In this document: positions 1-7,770 of the stretch, piece after piece
How the letters are laid out: every line of letters starts with the position of its first letter
Numbering within the stretch: position 1 is the first letter of the stretch
Assembly (NCBI GenBank): GCA_031178355.1
Contig: JAPSJC010000010.1
Coordinates: 1-50,240 of the forward strand
Direction of reading: 5' to 3'
DNA length: 50,240 bases
Origin: Ureibacillus sp.
GTDB taxonomy: Bacteria > Bacillota > Bacilli > Bacillales_A > Planococcaceae
The notes under the pieces: model-generated
Told to the model about the DNA's origin: nothing
Database searches by the model: none
What the model saw: the letters and a program-made list of their open reading frames with translations, nothing else
Made by a program: the position numbers and the translations under genes

Positions 1-1447
1 TAAACTTTCTTTCTGGTACAGGTTCACTAAATAAGTATCCTTGTATTTCTGAACATTCTTGTTGTTTTAAAAATTCTAATTGTTCATGAGTTTCAACTCC
101 TTCAGCTACTATATTCATATGAAGTCCTTTTGCCATAAATATAATTGATTTAATGATTACTTCAACATTTTCGTTGTGAGCAATTTGCTGAATAAACGAC
201 TTATCTAGTTTTATGGTATCTATTGAAAAATCTTTTATATGTGAAAGTGATGAATACCCAGTACCAAAATCATCTAGGGCAATACGAATGCCTAACTGCT
301 TTAAATATTGAAATGCACTTTCTACTACCTTTCCATGTTGTAAAAGGGTTGTTTCAGTGATTTCAAATTCAATTAAAGAAGGATCAACTTTGTGATTTTT
401 TAGTGAGTTCGTGAGTACTTCCTTCCAGTCACTTCTTACAAAACGATTTGATGTAATGTTTATTGAAATTGGTACAAGTTCTAATTTCTCATGTTTCCAT
501 TTCCCCATATACATACATACTTGTTCAGTGACCCAATCACTAATGTTATTTATAAAACCACTTTCTTCAGCAATCGGAATAAATTCACCAGGAGAAACTA
601 ACCCCCAAATCGGATGCTGCCATCTAATTAGCGCCTCAGCACCTATAATTCTACCGGTCTTCACTGCCACTCTTGGTTGAAAATACAATACCAATTCGTC
701 ATTATCAATTGATTTACGTAAATCTCTTTCGAGTTCGAACTGTTTAAGTGAATTGATGTTTGACTTAGAAGAGTATAAGTGATATTGATTACTTCCAAGG
801 GATTTTGCTCGATGAAGTGCTGAACTAGCGTTATTTAATATAGCTTCATATGATGAACCATCAGATGGGTAAATACTAATTCCTATAGTAAGATTTAAGT
901 ATAGTTCATATTCTTTTATGAATAGAGGCGTATTAAAACAGTCAATAATAGTCTTTGCCATGACTTCAGGATTTTCAATGTCCATATAATCAGTAATAAT
1001 AATGCCGAATTCATCTGAACTTAATCGAGCAAGCATACTCGAAAAAGGTAAAATCATTTGAATTCTTTCACTAAACTGAATTAATAACTGGTCCCCATTC
1101 GCACGACCAACTACATTATTAATATTCCTAAATTGGTCAATATCTAAATAAAATACTGTAAATCTTTCGTTAGTGTTTATGAGATCTTTCACTCGATTTG
1201 TAAAGAGAATTTCGTTCGGTAGCGATGTTAATGAGTCATAAAACGCAAGTTGGTGGATCCTTTCTTCATATACGTTCTTATACGAAATATCTTGCGTGTT
1301 TCCAATTAATTGAATGGGATTTTTGTCATTTGATTCTGGATGATTTTCAAATAATGTATGATTTACTATTTCATTTACTAAATTTTTATTTTTGGATACT
1401 GATAATTGATTTTTACCATTAATTATTAGCTTGGAAAGAAAGCCCAT
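1..1447 (-). CDS. EAL-domain c-di-GMP phosphodiesterase with degenerate GGDEF (C-terminus cut by window edge)
   Basis: I translated the minus strand by hand from ATG 1447; 482 codons stay open to the window edge, so only the last few residues are missing. The first 75 or so residues end in a PAC-like stretch (LIGNTQDIS), which suggests the tail of a PAS domain without its first half. A GGDEF-family domain follows (about 75-235), with its signature reading RLSSDEFG, so it is probably not an active cyclase and may instead bind GTP as a sensor. The EAL domain (about 245-482) keeps the catalytic signatures AEALIRW, EITET, DDFGTGYSSL, KLDKSF and EGVE, so it should hydrolyse c-di-GMP to pGpG in the cytoplasm. 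No membrane helix is seen. AAGGAG stands 9 nt before the ATG. The neighbour downstream of the promoter side, 1685-4471, is the opposite enzyme, a diguanylate cyclase. Confidence 0.88.
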   Translation of the reverse strand, partial: MGFLSKLIINGKNQLSVSKNKNLVNEIVNHTLFENHPESNDKNPIQLIGNTQDISYKNVYEERIHQLAFYDSLTSLPNEILFTNRVKDLINTNERFTVFYLDIDQFRNINNVVGRANGDQLLIQFSERIQMILPFSSMLARLSSDEFGIIITDYMDIENPEVMAKTIIDCFNTPLFIKEYELYLNLTIGISIYPSDGSSYEAILNNASSALHRAKSLGSNQYHLYSSKSNINSLKQFELERDLRKSIDNDELVLYFQPRVAVKTGRIIGAEALIRWQHPIWGLVSPGEFIPIAEESGFINNISDWVTEQVCMYMGKWKHEKLELVPISINITSNRFVRSDWKEVLTNSLKNHKVDPSLIEFEITETTLLQHGKVVESAFQYLKQLGIRIALDDFGTGYSSLSHIKDFSIDTIKLDKSFIQQIAHNENVEVIIKSIIFMAKGLHMNIVAEGVETHEQLEFLKQQECSEIQGYLFSEPVPERKF

Positions 1448-1573
1448 AAAATTACACTCCTTCATATAAGTTATTTAGCTAGTAAATACATCATCTTGTT
1501 ATGTGTTTATTTTCTGTTCGTTTACTATCTATCTAATATTCTAAAGATTTGCAGAAAAAGTCATATCGCCAGT

Positions 1574-1595
1574 CGTTCCTATTTATGTAGGAACG
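1574..1595. repeat. Inverted repeat in the leader of the EAL gene
   Basis: Perfect 8-bp arms, CGTTCCTA (1574-1581) and TAGGAACG (1588-1595), surround a 6-nt loop. Further AGGAA/TTCCT copies lie at 1597-1602 and 1619-1624. It sits about 125 bp upstream of the EAL start, so it could be an operator or a leader hairpin. No known riboswitch fits. Confidence 0.4.
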
Positions 1596-1640
1596 CATTC
1601 CTATTTATTTTTTAAAACTAGGAACAGACAAGAAAATACA

Positions 1641-1680
1641 AAAAAGACTAGTAGGAATCATGCTGATCCCTTACTAGTCT
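1641..1680 (-). terminator. Rho-independent terminator of the PAS-GGDEF gene
   Basis: Perfect 9-bp stem AGACTAGTA/TACTAGTCT (1672-1680 with 1645-1653), followed on the minus strand by a T run. It lies 5 bp after the stop codon of the cyclase gene. Confidence 0.85.
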
Positions 1681-1684
1681 GTGA

Positions 1685-4471
1685 TTAATCAATTGTATAC
1701 ATATTTCCGCCTATTTCTTTTGAACGATACAAACATTGGTCCGCTTTTTTAAATAATTCCTCAGTTGAATAAGAATAACTAGAATAGATAGTAATCCCGA
1801 TACTTGCGGTGAGTTGAATTTCATGGCCTTGCTTGTAGATAGGTTCACTCATTTTATTCAATAATTGTTCCGCTATACTTGTTACTTCTTCAACACTATT
1901 CATCTCAGGAAGGACAACTGTAAATTCATCTCCCCCAATTCTCGAAATCGTATCCTTATTTCGAAGTGATAATTTTAATCGATTTGCGAACTCTTTAATG
2001 ACTTCATCCCCAATATTATGGCCATATGTATCATTAATACTTTTAAATTTGTCGCAATCAACAATCATAAGAGCTGAAATTTTACTTGTTTTATCGGTCG
2101 TTAACATTGCTTGGTCTAGCTGCTTATAGAAAAGACGACGGTTTGGTAAGTTCGTTAAATAATCATAAAAAGCCATTTTTGTTAACTTGGATTCTTTTTG
2201 CTTCAATTCCGTAATGTCCGTACTAATTAACATGATTTTTTCTACATCTTCGTTTTCATTCAATATAGGAGTAATATGAGTGTTTAACCAAACTGCAAAA
2301 CCGTTCCTATGGATATAGCGGATTTCAACCTGAACCGTTTTCTTAGTAAAAATACATTGCTCTAACGAAGACTCGAATAATAAGATATCTTCAGTATGTA
2401 TGTTACTTGTTATACATTTCCCAATTTCATTGCAAACTGGGATACCTAGTATTTCTTCTATAGATGGTGAGCAATAAGTAACTTTCCCATTAGGAGCTAA
2501 TATCTTTATGAGACTATTCGTATTCTCGGCAATAATTCGGAATCGTTGTTCACTTTCTTTTAATGCTTTATCTGCCCTTCTCTTTTGTGTAACATCTCTT
2601 AACATCACTATTGCATATTGTTGGCCTTGTTCTTGGAATGAAGCGGTTGTAGTTTCTGCATAAATTGTTTCCCCATCAAGATTTATGAACCGTTGAATAA
2701 CAGGTTCTGATGCATCTATTTGGGTTGCGAGTTTTACTTTATTCAGAACAAATTCTTTTTCACTTGGAAATACAAAATTAACAATCGGCAGACCTAGCAC
2801 TAAAGAAGAATTTTTGGCTTTTGCTAAATTAAGAAGAGCTTTATTAGCATAGGTAATTATTTCACCATTATGGATTAACAATGGATCTGGTGATGAATCA
2901 AGAACTTTTCGATATTTCGATTCACTTTCTGCTAGTTCTTGTAATATTTGTTTCTCTTTTGTTATATCTTTATAAATACCAATTACAAATATGTTCCCAT
3001 CGTCCACCTTACGATAGGTAGCAAGCACATCTATTATTGTCCCGTCCTTACGCATACGCTTTGTTTCAAATTGTAGAAATTTCTTTTCATCTTTTAATAT
3101 ACGAAGAACTTCTTGTAAGTGATTTTTATGTTGAGTTAAATAAAAATCTGTTGCTGAAAGAGTATCTTGTTCGTTGTCTAAAAACATTTTCTTATACGTA
3201 GAGTTTACTTTTATAATTTCACCGTTATGATTAATCATCATCATGGCATCGGTTGCATACTTCCAAGCTAATTTTAACTCTTGATTTTCCTGATTAATTT
3301 GTAAGTCTTTTTGCTTTGCATCCGTTATATCTCTAGCTACGCTTGCAATTCCAGTAATCTCACCTAAGTGATCATAAATTGGAGATAACGTTACACTTAA
3401 GTCTATAAGATTTCCATTGGCTTTCTGTCTAACGACGTGAACGTCTTTTATGCTACGACCATCAAAAGCTGATTGATATAATTCGTATGTTTCTGCTGCT
3501 AACCAGTCAGGTATAGTAGGATTTAATGTGTTAAGAATATCTTCTCTATCGTATCCAAACGTTTTGACAAAAGAATCATTTACATATATGATTCTCCCCT
3601 CTAAATTTGTCGTGTAAATGGCATCCGCATTATGATCTATCAAAGATCTAAGTTGACTCTCAGACTTGCTAACTTTCTCGTAGTCTTTCATTTCTGCTGA
3701 AATATCTTTCATTATTCCATACACACCGCTTACTTTTCCTTGAATTGTTAGTGGTATAAATTTGAGTTGAATATACACTTTGTATCCATTTTTATGGTAT
3801 AAATGTGTTTTAAATTGAACTGGATTTTTCTCAAGTACAAATTGTAACTTATGACTTAAAAGCTCTTTTTCACTGTTTTGGAATAACTTTGTAATTTTTA
3901 GTCCGACAATTTCAAATTGTGTATAGCCTAATAGACGTTTGCAAGCCTTATTGGATTCTAAAATAAATCCTTCAGAGTCAATTGTCAAAACGACATCTTC
4001 ATCATTATGAATTAGTGAATATAAACGTTCTTCATTATTTTCAATGGATTCTTTATTGTGATTTAATTCCATAATTTTTTTGTTATATTCTGTTACATCT
4101 CGTACAACCGAAACAACAAATAATTGTTCTTTATAAGTAAAAGGTGTTAAAACAGATTCGTTAATATATCGTTGATCGTCAATAATTACTTCATCATTAA
4201 ATACAACGGTTTTCTTATGGTTAATACATTTACGATAATGTCGTGTTAAAAAATCCGCTTTCTCTTTTGGTAGTACATCATGAAATGTATTTCCAACCAG
4301 TTCTTTTCCGTAATCTAAATGCCCTCTACCAGCTTGATTTGCAAAGTAATAGTAAAATTCTTCGTTTCGTACCTCCATTATATAAAAAATATCCTGTACT
4401 GTATTAAACGCACTTTTTAATATATTTCCGAACTGAGAGATATCTTCAATTGTTTGAATATCTTTGTTCAT
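1685..4471 (-). CDS. Multi-PAS sensor diguanylate cyclase
   Basis: Predicted cytoplasmic protein of 928 residues that makes c-di-GMP from two GTP. By eye it has six consecutive PAS/PAC modules (about 15-135, 150-270, 275-390, 405-520, 525-645 and 650-770), then a GGDEF domain (about 770-928). The active-site motif is an intact RIGGDEF, and RNKD lies five residues before it, which matches the RxxD inhibitory site, so product inhibition is expected. There is no membrane segment or EAL domain. An in-frame ATG four codons upstream (4483) has no ribosome site; the ATG at 4471 has ATGGAG 6 nt before it and was chosen. The gene is monocistronic, with its own terminator, and lies next to an EAL protein with the opposite activity. 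The ligands of the PAS domains cannot be read from sequence. Confidence 0.9.
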   Translation of the reverse strand: MNKDIQTIEDISQFGNILKSAFNTVQDIFYIMEVRNEEFYYYFANQAGRGHLDYGKELVGNTFHDVLPKEKADFLTRHYRKCINHKKTVVFNDEVIIDDQRYINESVLTPFTYKEQLFVVSVVRDVTEYNKKIMELNHNKESIENNEERLYSLIHNDEDVVLTIDSEGFILESNKACKRLLGYTQFEIVGLKITKLFQNSEKELLSHKLQFVLEKNPVQFKTHLYHKNGYKVYIQLKFIPLTIQGKVSGVYGIMKDISAEMKDYEKVSKSESQLRSLIDHNADAIYTTNLEGRIIYVNDSFVKTFGYDREDILNTLNPTIPDWLAAETYELYQSAFDGRSIKDVHVVRQKANGNLIDLSVTLSPIYDHLGEITGIASVARDITDAKQKDLQINQENQELKLAWKYATDAMMMINHNGEIIKVNSTYKKMFLDNEQDTLSATDFYLTQHKNHLQEVLRILKDEKKFLQFETKRMRKDGTIIDVLATYRKVDDGNIFVIGIYKDITKEKQILQELAESESKYRKVLDSSPDPLLIHNGEIITYANKALLNLAKAKNSSLVLGLPIVNFVFPSEKEFVLNKVKLATQIDASEPVIQRFINLDGETIYAETTTASFQEQGQQYAIVMLRDVTQKRRADKALKESEQRFRIIAENTNSLIKILAPNGKVTYCSPSIEEILGIPVCNEIGKCITSNIHTEDILLFESSLEQCIFTKKTVQVEIRYIHRNGFAVWLNTHITPILNENEDVEKIMLISTDITELKQKESKLTKMAFYDYLTNLPNRRLFYKQLDQAMLTTDKTSKISALMIVDCDKFKSINDTYGHNIGDEVIKEFANRLKLSLRNKDTISRIGGDEFTVVLPEMNSVEEVTSIAEQLLNKMSEPIYKQGHEIQLTASIGITIYSSYSYSTEELFKKADQCLYRSKEIGGNMYTID

Positions 4472-4810
4472 ATATAACTCCATTCTAATTAGAAAGGTAC
4501 TAAATTAATAATTTTTTAATAAATTTACAAAAAATAAACATACTTTAAATATTTATTTTAATAGCATTATCTTTATATTTCCATAGAAAAAAAATAGAAA
4601 TCTCATATTTGAGAGTTTTTATTTGCGACTAATTTATTCGAGTAAATTAGTTTATTAATAACTTAATAAAGTTTCAAACATAATGTGTATATGAAATATA
4701 ATTGGAGTATTTAACTCGCCAAAGGATTTGTTATCGATAGACAATCCATTTAGCTGTTATCTTTGCAGGGGTGTTGCTGGTATAGGATTATTAACGATTA
4801 AATCAGTAAA
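4472..4810. other. AT-rich intergenic region with an inverted repeat and a possible decayed coding fragment
   Basis: There is no intact gene here. A 9-bp perfect inverted repeat (4628-4636 and 4643-4651, 6-nt spacer) could be an operator for the cyclase gene. On the plus strand, 4701-4816 reads as an open stretch without a start codon, containing GVAGIGLLTIKSVKK. A second frame over 4748-4783 reads as a hydrophobic LAVIFAGVLLV. The pattern could be a frameshifted remnant of a membrane protein, but it is too short to be sure. Confidence 0.3.
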
Positions 4811-4833
4811 GAAGTGCTCTAAGCGAGCACTTC
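4807..4833 (-). terminator. Terminator overlapping the stop codon of the hydrolase gene
   Basis: Perfect 9-bp stem GAAGTGCTC/GAGCACTTC (4825-4833 with 4811-4819) and a 5-nt loop. The TAG stop codon (4819-4821) lies at the loop edge, so the last codons form one arm. The T tract after it is short. Confidence 0.7.
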
Positions 4834-5709
4834 TTCTTCATTTGCAAGAAATTCTGTCGTAACTTCGAACCCTCTCATAAAGTCAGGAGACCCTGGGAAA
4901 CTTTGCATAAAACCGTGAATGTTACCATCAAACCGCACTAGTTTTACATTTGCACCAGCAGTTTTCATTTTATCCGCGTAGGATTCCCCTTCATCACTAA
5001 ATGGGTCATATTCAGCTGAATAAATAAGTGTATTTGGCATTTTTGCTAAGATAGAGTTTTCAATTGATAATGGTGAATTGAGATTAGATTGTATAAGTCC
5101 ATTGAGGTTTTTTAAATCTATACCGTACTTCCCGTTATACATTTTTCTTGAGAGGAAATCACTATCTTCAATTTTATTATTAAAGTCAGTTATTGGATAA
5201 AAAAGAATTTGTTTATTAATTTTGAAGTCATTTGTTTTGATGGATTCTACAGTTAATAATGTAGCGATGGTCCCACCTATACTTCCACCGCATATTGAAA
5301 TGTTTATATCTGAACTATTCCACTTTTCAGCTTGTTGGACAATCGACTTAGTTGCTTTATAACACATATCAAATGTATTTAAAAAATTATTCAAATCAGG
5401 TTGATAATCAATAGCAATGATTTTATATCCAGAAAATGATGAAATCATACGACAAGGTACATCGGACGCCTCTAAATTTCCATTCATAAATCTTCCTTCA
5501 TGGAAAAATACTAATAATGAATAATGTTCTTGTAAATTAGGTGTATAAATTCGAATGGGTAAGGAATATTCGTCAAATTTTAAAACTTGATCTTCTATTT
5601 TATGAATGGATGGTCGTCTTTCATTTGGAGGATTTTCTTGGCTGATTCCATCTGTTCTATCCTTTGGATGTTCTTCAAAATACTTCAAAATATATGAATG
5701 AATCGGCAA
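4819..5709 (-). CDS. Alpha/beta hydrolase, HSL-like esterase/lipase family
   Basis: Predicted soluble 296-residue esterase. The nucleophile elbow is GGSIGG, the acid is in AEYDPFSDE and the histidine is in the C-terminal HGF, so the Ser-Asp-His triad of hormone-sensitive-lipase-type hydrolases is complete. The oxyanion-hole motif, normally HGGG, reads HEGR, which is unusual and may change substrate range or weaken activity. The reading frame extends to a GTG at 5748, but that codon lies inside the terminator hairpin of the upstream gene. The TTG at 5709 is preceded by AAAGGAG with a 7-nt gap and was chosen. The natural substrate is unknown. Confidence 0.8.
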   Translation of the reverse strand: MPIHSYILKYFEEHPKDRTDGISQENPPNERRPSIHKIEDQVLKFDEYSLPIRIYTPNLQEHYSLLVFFHEGRFMNGNLEASDVPCRMISSFSGYKIIAIDYQPDLNNFLNTFDMCYKATKSIVQQAEKWNSSDINISICGGSIGGTIATLLTVESIKTNDFKINKQILFYPITDFNNKIEDSDFLSRKMYNGKYGIDLKNLNGLIQSNLNSPLSIENSILAKMPNTLIYSAEYDPFSDEGESYADKMKTAGANVKLVRFDGNIHGFMQSFPGSPDFMRGFEVTTEFLANEEEVLA

Positions 5710-5736
5710 TATAATTCTCCTTTCTTTTTTTGATTT

Positions 5737-5770
5737 AAAAAACTGCACCTCAAATTTATTAGAGGTGCAG
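5737..5770 (-). terminator. Terminator of the 61-residue gene
   Basis: Stem CTGCACCTC/GAGGTGCAG (5762-5770 with 5743-5751), loop of 10 nt, then a T6 run on the minus strand: a textbook intrinsic terminator. It covers an apparent GTG start of the next gene, which argues against that start. Confidence 0.88.
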
Positions 5771-5813
5771 TCGGAATATTGAAAACATTTTCTTTTAGGC
5801 TAAACGATTATTT

Positions 5814-5999
5814 TTAGTGATTTAAATTGTTTTTTATTTCTTCCTTATTGGTATCACTATAAATTGACGTACCTTTACCGCCCGTTTTTGCTAGAAGTTC
5901 ATATACTTCATTAAAAGAAAGACCTGATTGGGCGTTTAGTTTTTTCACCTCATCAATGTTCGTTCCTGCAACTGTAAATTTATTCTCATGTTGTTCCAC
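5814..5999 (-). CDS. Small protein resembling gamma-type small acid-soluble spore proteins
   Basis: A 61-residue hydrophilic protein with a GTG start and a strong GGAGG ribosome site 7 nt upstream, followed by its own terminator, so it is almost certainly expressed. Its halves contain AGTNIDEVKKLNAQSG and YSDTNKEEIKNNL. Their spacing and composition recall the repeated GT-xxx-VK-xxNxQS and SETN-xxx-VKxxN blocks of gamma-type SASP, the amino-acid reserve proteins of the spore core. The match is by eye and partial. It could equally be an unrelated conserved small protein. If it is a SASP, forespore (sigma-G) expression is expected; I did not recognise a sigma-G promoter. Confidence 0.6.
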   Translation of the reverse strand: MEQHENKFTVAGTNIDEVKKLNAQSGLSFNEVYELLAKTGGKGTSIYSDTNKEEIKNNLNH

Positions 6000-6113
6000 T
6001 TGAAGACCTCCAAATGAATTTGATATTATTTTGTCACAAACCGAGTGAATTATTAATGGTACATGTATTGAGGATTAACAATAAATACCAAAAATTTTAG
6101 TTGTTCACAATAA

Positions 6114-6144
6114 TAAAAAACACCAATTAATAATAACTTGGTGT
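6114..6144 (-). terminator. Terminator overlapping the 3' end of the CapA-like gene
   Basis: Stem ACACCAA/TTGGTGT (6138-6144 with 6120-6126) followed by T6 on the minus strand. The stop codon TAA lies in the loop and the upstream arm is coding. Confidence 0.8.
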
Positions 6145-7356
6145 AATGGATACTTGATTGTTTTTCATTGAAGAGATGCTTTCAACATATTGCATCTCTG
6201 GTACAAATTGTGACATATGAACCTTAATTTCATCATAGATCGTTTGGTAATTATTTAGGACGTTATTGTCTAATTGATACATTGGGATAATATTGTAATT
6301 TCTCCAGTTTGTAAAATTTACGTATGTTGGAAGAAGTGTTGGATTTGAAATTTCAATACTAATTGTTTGTTTCCCTTGATGATCGTGAGTAATTGTTTTT
6401 GTCACACTTAATTGCATAATTGCTCCAATTTGACGATACAATTCATCCTGCGCGGAAATAAAGTTGCCAAGTGAGTGGATAACAAATGTTTTATTACCAT
6501 TTACTCCTGTATACCATTTCGCGGGTTGTAATACATGTGGATGATGTCCAATAACAATACCAACCCCATTATCTGAAGCAAGTTGGGCAATATGTTCTTG
6601 GTATTCATTAAACATACGAGCATACTCATTTCCGTAATGAAGATTTAATATCACCACATCCGATATACTTTTTGCCTTGTTAATATCCTCGATTAGTTTT
6701 TCTTCATTAATATAATTAACTAAATACTCTTTTCCTTCTGGTGTTACTAAGCCATTCGTACCATAGGTATAACCTAAAAAAGAAAAAGTAATGTTGTTCA
6801 CTGTCATTGTTTTAACGATTTCTGCCTCTTCTTGGCTTGTTGCAGCTCCAACATAGGTAATCCCTAGCTTATTCCAATAGTTGGTTGCATTGATAATCGC
6901 TTTTTCACCACGATCTAAAGTATGGTTATTGGCCATCGTAACGACATCTACTCCAACTTCTTTCAAGACATCCCCAACTTCATATGGACTATTAAATTGA
7001 GGGTAACTGGATAAACCTATATCTTGTCCACCAATGATACTTTCTGAATTAGCTATCGTTATGTCCGCACTCTGCAGAAATGGTTTCACTTTTTCAAACA
7101 TTTTCGAAAAATTATATTGACCATTTCCAATTTGGGCATCTTCATAAACTGAATTATGAATTAATATATCGCCAATTGCAGCCACAGTAGCTGTAAATGT
7201 TTCAGGTTCCTTTGGAATAAGGATCTCTGATTCTTTAGTATACTTATTTTCATAACTATTAGATGTAGGTTCTGGAATAACTTCTTCTTGACTATCACTT
7301 GTGTTACATGATGTTAAAAATAAGAAAAATACAACTAAAATAACTTGCTTAGTAAT
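6127..7356 (-). CDS. CapA/PgsA-family metallophosphatase-like lipoprotein, apparent ATT start
   Basis: The protein carries a CapA-type fold: AAIGDILIHNSVY at the start, ANSESIIGG, MANNHTLDRG, LHYGNEY and IGHHPHVLQP, which supply the metal-binding Asp, Asn and His residues of calcineurin-like CapA proteins (linked to poly-gamma-glutamate in some bacilli). A GTG at 7185 would remove all secretion signals. The same frame runs upstream through a lipoprotein signal, QVILVVFFLFLTSC, with a lipobox cysteine. The only plausible start for that form is ATT at 7356: AAAGGAG (7366-7372) lies 9 nt before it, with an extended -10 (TGTTATAAT) at 7400-7408. No ATG, GTG or TTG occurs in frame between the ribosome site and the signal peptide. 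The full form has 409 residues, lipid-anchored outside the cell. A sequencing error or a mutated ATG is the alternative. No cap operon genes adjoin it. Confidence 0.78.
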   Translation of the reverse strand: MTKQVILVVFFLFLTSCNTSDSQEEVIPEPTSNSYENKYTKESEILIPKEPETFTATVAAIGDILIHNSVYEDAQIGNGQYNFSKMFEKVKPFLQSADITIANSESIIGGQDIGLSSYPQFNSPYEVGDVLKEVGVDVVTMANNHTLDRGEKAIINATNYWNKLGITYVGAATSQEEAEIVKTMTVNNITFSFLGYTYGTNGLVTPEGKEYLVNYINEEKLIEDINKAKSISDVVILNLHYGNEYARMFNEYQEHIAQLASDNGVGIVIGHHPHVLQPAKWYTGVNGNKTFVIHSLGNFISAQDELYRQIGAIMQLSVTKTITHDHQGKQTISIEISNPTLLPTYVNFTNWRNYNIIPMYQLDNNVLNNYQTIYDEIKVHMSQFVPEMQYVESISSMKNNQVSITPSYY

Positions 7357-7399
7357 ATAAATACACTCCTTTAATTATAGAGCATTATAAGTCATGTCT

Positions 7400-7408
7400 A
7401 TTATAACA
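7400..7408 (-). promoter_or_regulatory. Extended -10 promoter of the CapA-like gene
   Basis: TGTTATAAT (TGn plus consensus -10) on the minus strand. Transcription would start near 7393, giving a leader of about 37 nt before the proposed ATT start. The -35 region is weak, as is common for extended -10 promoters. Confidence 0.5.
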
Positions 7409-7500
7409 AATTATGACACTATTTAACATAAAAAATACATATATTGTAAATTTAAGTAAAATACACTTTTTTTGTTTGTCTCTACTGATTCTGTATAGAA

Positions 7501-7770
7501 AAAAAGAGAATTTTTAGTATTCCTCTAGTTTGGAGGAGATCCCACCTCCTATAGGTATAATATGACTAGGTTTTTTAAAATATAGGCAGTCATATTATTG
7601 GTATTTACTAATTAGTAATTACATATTCTAAATTTCAGTTATCTCAAAATATATAAGTAAAAACTGCAATCTAAAACTTACATCTTTCGTTACAGACTTA
7701 ATTTTTGTGCGCTCACCCATTAGTCTTTAACCTCATATTCTATTGCAAATGGACTGAGGAGGAGATTGAA
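7501..7770 (+). promoter_or_regulatory. Long structured leader/operator region of the permease gene
   Basis: The 270 bp before the permease start contain no gene but several symmetric elements: TCCTC (7521-7525) can pair with GAGGA (7533-7537), while the overlapping GGAGG (7532-7536) can pair with CCTCC (7545-7549), so the two hairpins exclude each other; TATAAT occurs at 7556-7561; 11-bp inverted repeat arms lie at 7557-7567 and 7588-7598; a perfect 14-bp palindrome spans 7605-7618. No known riboswitch class was recognised. Confidence 0.4.

Noticed and set aside
1500-1640. c-di-GMP riboswitch upstream of the EAL gene
   Set aside because: Expected by function, but the conserved GEMM motifs are not present; only a plain inverted repeat is found.
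7705-7770. N-terminal extension of the permease from TTG 7705
   Set aside because: No ribosome site, polar sequence, and a perfect AGGAGG with TTG at 7771 inside it.
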